Below, one piece after another: positions 60,979-64,000 of a DNA stretch of 64,000 nucleotides. A program made the position numbers and the translations under genes. Each line of letters starts with the position of its first letter. Position 1 is the first letter of the stretch. The stretch is taken from positions 124,001-188,000 of the forward strand of contig JAZKFT010000001.1 of the NCBI GenBank assembly GCA_040386335.1, written 5' to 3'. The notes under the pieces were generated by a model that did not search any database, was not told where the DNA came from, and was given only the letters and a program-made list of their open reading frames with translations. Origin of the DNA: JAZKFT01 sp040386335. GTDB lineage: Bacteria; Bacteroidota; Bacteroidia; Chitinophagales; Chitinophagaceae.

Positions 60979-61008
60979 AAAAGACTTGCAGCAATGCAAG
61001 CCTTTTTT
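60979..61008 (-). terminator. Intrinsic terminator of the LamG gene
   Basis: AAAAAAG-A-CTTGCA (60978-60990), loop GCAA, and TGCAAG-C-CTTTTTT (60995-61008) form a long hairpin with A- and T-runs, usable in both directions. It lies 29 bases beyond the LamG stop codon. Confidence 0.85.
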
Positions 61009-61036
61009 GGGATGGTGTTTAAATAAAACGGCCTGT

Positions 61037-64000
61037 TTAATTTCCATTTACAGTAAGGCTAACTCCGGCAGGGAGCGTAATTGTAGCACCTGCAGCTACT
61101 GTAACTTTCCTGGCTGAGGCATTGGTATTAAGTGCGGGTTGAAATGCGCCGTTTCTAATCCACACCTCTGTATTGATATCGGGCAACAAGCCACATTGCC
61201 AGTTGGCAGCATTCGTCCAGGCGGTGCTGGCAGTGCCATTCCAGGTGGCTATAAATTTGGGGCTGAACTCAAGGCTTGTAGCGTTAGGGCCTGTAACAAT
61301 GCAGCGATACAAATATTTAAAGTGTGTGGTGGGTAAATTGGTAAAAAGTAATGTGGCCGTAGTTACACCACTATAAATGCCACCGTTGCTGAGATTTGCA
61401 AATCCACTGCCCGTATTTACCTGCCATTGATAAGTGGTGCCGGTAACATTGCTGCTGATACTTAATGGTAAGCCGGGACAACCCAGCAAACCAACGGTGC
61501 TGCTTAAATAATATTCTGTGCTTTCGCCGGTAGCGGTAATTGTTTTAGTACCCGTATTGGGCAGATTCGCAAGCTGGCTCCATGCAGGGGCAGCATTGTC
61601 GGCCCGTTTGTATAGCCGCAGGTTTGTTTCATCAAAACTGCCATACAAAAATGGCGTACCATTATAGTTATAGGTGGCCGTGTACTGAGGGCTGGTGCCA
61701 CCTGCCTGGAATACGCCGAAATAACGGCTGATGCTGCCCGCAACGAAAATACCATTTTTGTTATTGGGGTCACAGTCGCAGCGGTACACTTGTAAGCCCG
61801 CCGGGCTACCGCTGGTGCTGGTAGCAGTAAAGCTTTCTCCTTGCGGATGTGCGATGGTGGCGGTTTTGGTTCCGTTTACATAATCGTGTGCCGAAGCATC
61901 GCCCAGGGGTGCTCCGCTGCTGATCCATGTAGGCGCATTTACCAGCAAGCCATTGTTTCCGCCTGCCTTATCATGTAAAAATGTGCCGGTTGTTTCATCA
62001 AAACTGTACCAGTTAATAAGGTTAGCATAGCCTGGATGGGCTGTTGTAATTTTCTTTGTCATCCAGTCCCGGATTTGAGATTGCGTAAGCACAGTGTTCC
62101 AAACTCTTATTTCATCTAAGGAACCATTTAAATAATTCAATGACGCTCCATTCGCTTTTCCACCCAGGCGGTAGTTGCTATTATTCGAGTTAAAACCAGC
62201 CGGATTGTAGGGTACCGGGGCATCTGCCACGCCATCAATATAGAAAACTGCTTCGTTCGTTGTAGCGTTAAAGGTAACTGCAATATGGTGCCATTTAGTG
62301 TCGGTAATAGAAGAAGCAGAGACCACCTGGCTGACGCCAATCTTGCTCAGGTAAATTCTATCGGCAGGTACGGACTGGTTAATGCCTACACCCCAGCCGC
62401 CGTTGTTGAAGCTTACTATGAACGACTGGGAGTTGGGGTCGTTCGGGGTAAGGGATGTGCGTTTAACCCATGTTTCAAAGCTAAATGATCCGGTGGGGTC
62501 CAATCCTTTTCCAATATCTACCAGTTGTGAAGTGCCGTTAAAAAGCAACGCATTTGCACTGCCCGGGCCTTTGTTTACTTTTTTCGCCGACGGGGTAAAT
62601 TCATTGGAGCCGCTGGCAGTAAATGCAAACAGGCTGTCCAATGTGGTGTTGGCAAATGAGCGGCCGTCTTTCCATACCAGGCCTGCACTATTTAACCTTA
62701 CGGCAAGCTCGGGGATAGAATCAGATATGCCGCAGGTAGCTAATGCCGCAGATGATTTTCGTTGCGCATATTTATATGTTGGGGCTGTGCCGCCTGCAGG
62801 AAAAACGCCAAAATAAAAGAGCGAATCTATTGGACCCATCACAGAATCCCTGGTAACAAAATTGTGTCTTTCATCTACATAGTAGAGGTTCATGCCACGG
62901 AGGCCGCCTGTGTAATCACTAACCCTGGCGCCTGCGCTGCCTTTAGTAAATGAGATGGCAGCCGGGTTGTTGTAACTATACACACTGCTATCTCCGATGG
63001 CTGCACCGCTGGGTACCCAATTTGCACCATTTATGATGGTACCCGTATGGCTGCCTTTGAGGTCGCCTAAGAGGTTTCCGCTGCCTTCGTCAAAACGGTA
63101 ATAGGCAAATAGGTTACTGTAGTTAGGATGATCCGGAAGTATTTTCTTGCACATCCAGTTGCGGATGGTGACACTGTCTAATGCTATATTTTGCCATACC
63201 CGTATTTCGTCGTGCTTGCCTTCTATGGCCTGGTCGCCATTGCTATTGCCAAAACTTTGGCGTGGACCAATGAGATAATTGCCCCCACTATTGAAAGTGC
63301 TGGTGTAGTTGACTTCGTTGCTAAAAATGCCATCTACATAAAATTGTATTTTAGTACCGGTATACACTATAGCCACGTGATGCCATAATGTATCGGCAAT
63401 GGTGGCGGTAGATGCAACCGAATTGACTTGTACTTTGGTAAAAAATATGCGGTTATCATTGACGATACCAGCGCCCCATCCATTGTTGTTGTCCGACAGG
63501 ATAAATGCCTTTCCAAAATTGTTGTTGGTGCCGGCTATCACATCACGTTTGATCCATGTTTCAAAGGTGAAGGGTTGTGCGCCAAAATCAAATCCGGTTC
63601 CCAAATTCACGTAGGGTGTTGTGGTGATGCTTCCGGTTGTTTTTATTTCAAGTGCTTTGCCACTTCCGGGCGCGGTGGGGTAGTTGTAAATTTTCAGGTC
63701 ATCTATTTTGCCATTAAACCAATTACCTGCATTGGGCAGATTATTCATGTAGCCAAAGGTTAGCTTGTTGGTATTTACGCCGGTTTTTTTATTGACCACA
63801 GCAGTGCCTTGTAACACATTGTTCAGGTATAGTTTCATGACAGCACCATCATACTCGGCCACCACATTGTAGCAGGTGGCTATGGTCAAAGCATTGGTTG
63901 ATCGTATTAATCTTGTGGTTCCATCCGCAAATTTCATGGAGAAACTGAGCTTGCCCCGGTTAGCTGTAACAGGGTCACAACCTGCTGGCTGTACTTCGGA
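61037..64000 (-). CDS. Large LamG-domain surface protein (5' end beyond window)
   Basis: The frame is open to the last base, so at least 987 residues are encoded and the N terminus is missing. A partial LamG/concanavalin-like domain at the window edge is followed by two full ones (about residues 105-330 and 485-700). Each has a T-F-E-T-W-I/V-K-R strand, W-H-H-I/V-A, and D-E-I-R-V-W motif. Ig/PKD-like segments (Y-Q-W-Q-V-N-T-G) come near the end. The C terminus ends abruptly in a parallel-beta-like stretch, and no type IX sorting domain is evident. A secreted adhesin or glycan-binding role is inferred. Confidence 0.85.
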   Translation of the reverse strand, partial: SEVQPAGCDPVTANRGKLSFSMKFADGTTRLIRSTNALTIATCYNVVAEYDGAVMKLYLNNVLQGTAVVNKKTGVNTNKLTFGYMNNLPNAGNWFNGKIDDLKIYNYPTAPGSGKALEIKTTGSITTTPYVNLGTGFDFGAQPFTFETWIKRDVIAGTNNNFGKAFILSDNNNGWGAGIVNDNRIFFTKVQVNSVASTATIADTLWHHVAIVYTGTKIQFYVDGIFSNEVNYTSTFNSGGNYLIGPRQSFGNSNGDQAIEGKHDEIRVWQNIALDSVTIRNWMCKKILPDHPNYSNLFAYYRFDEGSGNLLGDLKGSHTGTIINGANWVPSGAAIGDSSVYSYNNPAAISFTKGSAGARVSDYTGGLRGMNLYYVDERHNFVTRDSVMGPIDSLFYFGVFPAGGTAPTYKYAQRKSSAALATCGISDSIPELAVRLNSAGLVWKDGRSFANTTLDSLFAFTASGSNEFTPSAKKVNKGPGSANALLFNGTSQLVDIGKGLDPTGSFSFETWVKRTSLTPNDPNSQSFIVSFNNGGWGVGINQSVPADRIYLSKIGVSQVVSASSITDTKWHHIAVTFNATTNEAVFYIDGVADAPVPYNPAGFNSNNSNYRLGGKANGASLNYLNGSLDEIRVWNTVLTQSQIRDWMTKKITTAHPGYANLINWYSFDETTGTFLHDKAGGNNGLLVNAPTWISSGAPLGDASAHDYVNGTKTATIAHPQGESFTATSTSGSPAGLQVYRCDCDPNNKNGIFVAGSISRYFGVFQAGGTSPQYTATYNYNGTPFLYGSFDETNLRLYKRADNAAPAWSQLANLPNTGTKTITATGESTEYYLSSTVGLLGCPGLPLSISSNVTGTTYQWQVNTGSGFANLSNGGIYSGVTTATLLFTNLPTTHFKYLYRCIVTGPNATSLEFSPKFIATWNGTASTAWTNAANWQCGLLPDINTEVWIRNGAFQPALNTNASARKVTVAAGATITLPAGVSLTVNGN

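Overview
The window looks like chromosomal DNA of a Bacteroidota bacterium, most likely of the Chitinophagaceae. Lineage-typical families support this: BatD and a BatB-BatC fusion, DUF6089, DUF2911, DUF1361, a CarboxypepD_reg-type outer-membrane receptor, LytS/LytTR pairs and a LamG adhesin. Promoters of the Bacteroidota form (TTTG, about 20 bases, TAnnTTTG) can be read in front of the arsR-like and tetR-like genes. No rRNA, tRNA, CRISPR, prophage or transposase gene was seen. Both edges cut genes: a ferritin-like protein at base 1 and a large LamG protein at base 64000.

Bases 1-27000 are mostly ordinary. They hold a DgkA-type kinase, a GH3/beta-lactamase fusion, an outer-membrane barrel, a minus-strand run of small cytosolic proteins (DUF4287/DUF5655, DUF1801, MmcQ, TfoX-N, SRPBCC, VOC, DUF2911), two two-component systems, MtgA, an SMR transporter, BatD, an OmpA-like protein, and a six-gene minus-strand operon led by an ArsR repressor. 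The intergenic regions carry several repeat families: heptamer arrays, CCCCAACGGGG palindromes at exact 50-bp spacing, and a 267-bp inverted-repeat element.

Bases 27240-55080 are the accessory part and the most interesting. Mostly single minus-strand genes (LRR lipoprotein, double OmpA protein, secreted unknowns, YhcG-like nuclease, acetyltransferase, small membrane proteins, a two-component pair, MBL-fold enzyme) are separated by nine copies of one roughly 250-bp structured repeat, all in the same orientation. Each copy lies just upstream of one minus-strand gene, and most also lie just downstream of the next. The layout is that of an integron-like gene-cassette array, although no integrase is visible and the repeat is longer than ordinary attC sites. 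Two 101-bp pieces resembling group II intron 3' ends (domains V and VI) lie 10-14 bases beyond the stop codons of two of these genes. Two plus-strand blocks interrupt the array: a TetR-RND efflux-SDR operon with three copies of an operator-like block, and an outer-membrane receptor divergent from the two-component pair.

Bases 55080-64000 return to core functions: a bifunctional Rel/SpoT enzyme, the BatB-BatC fusion (whose reading frame has no standard start codon at the expected N terminus), a class D beta-lactamase, and a LamG surface protein. Functions were assigned by reading motifs by eye; no database search was run.
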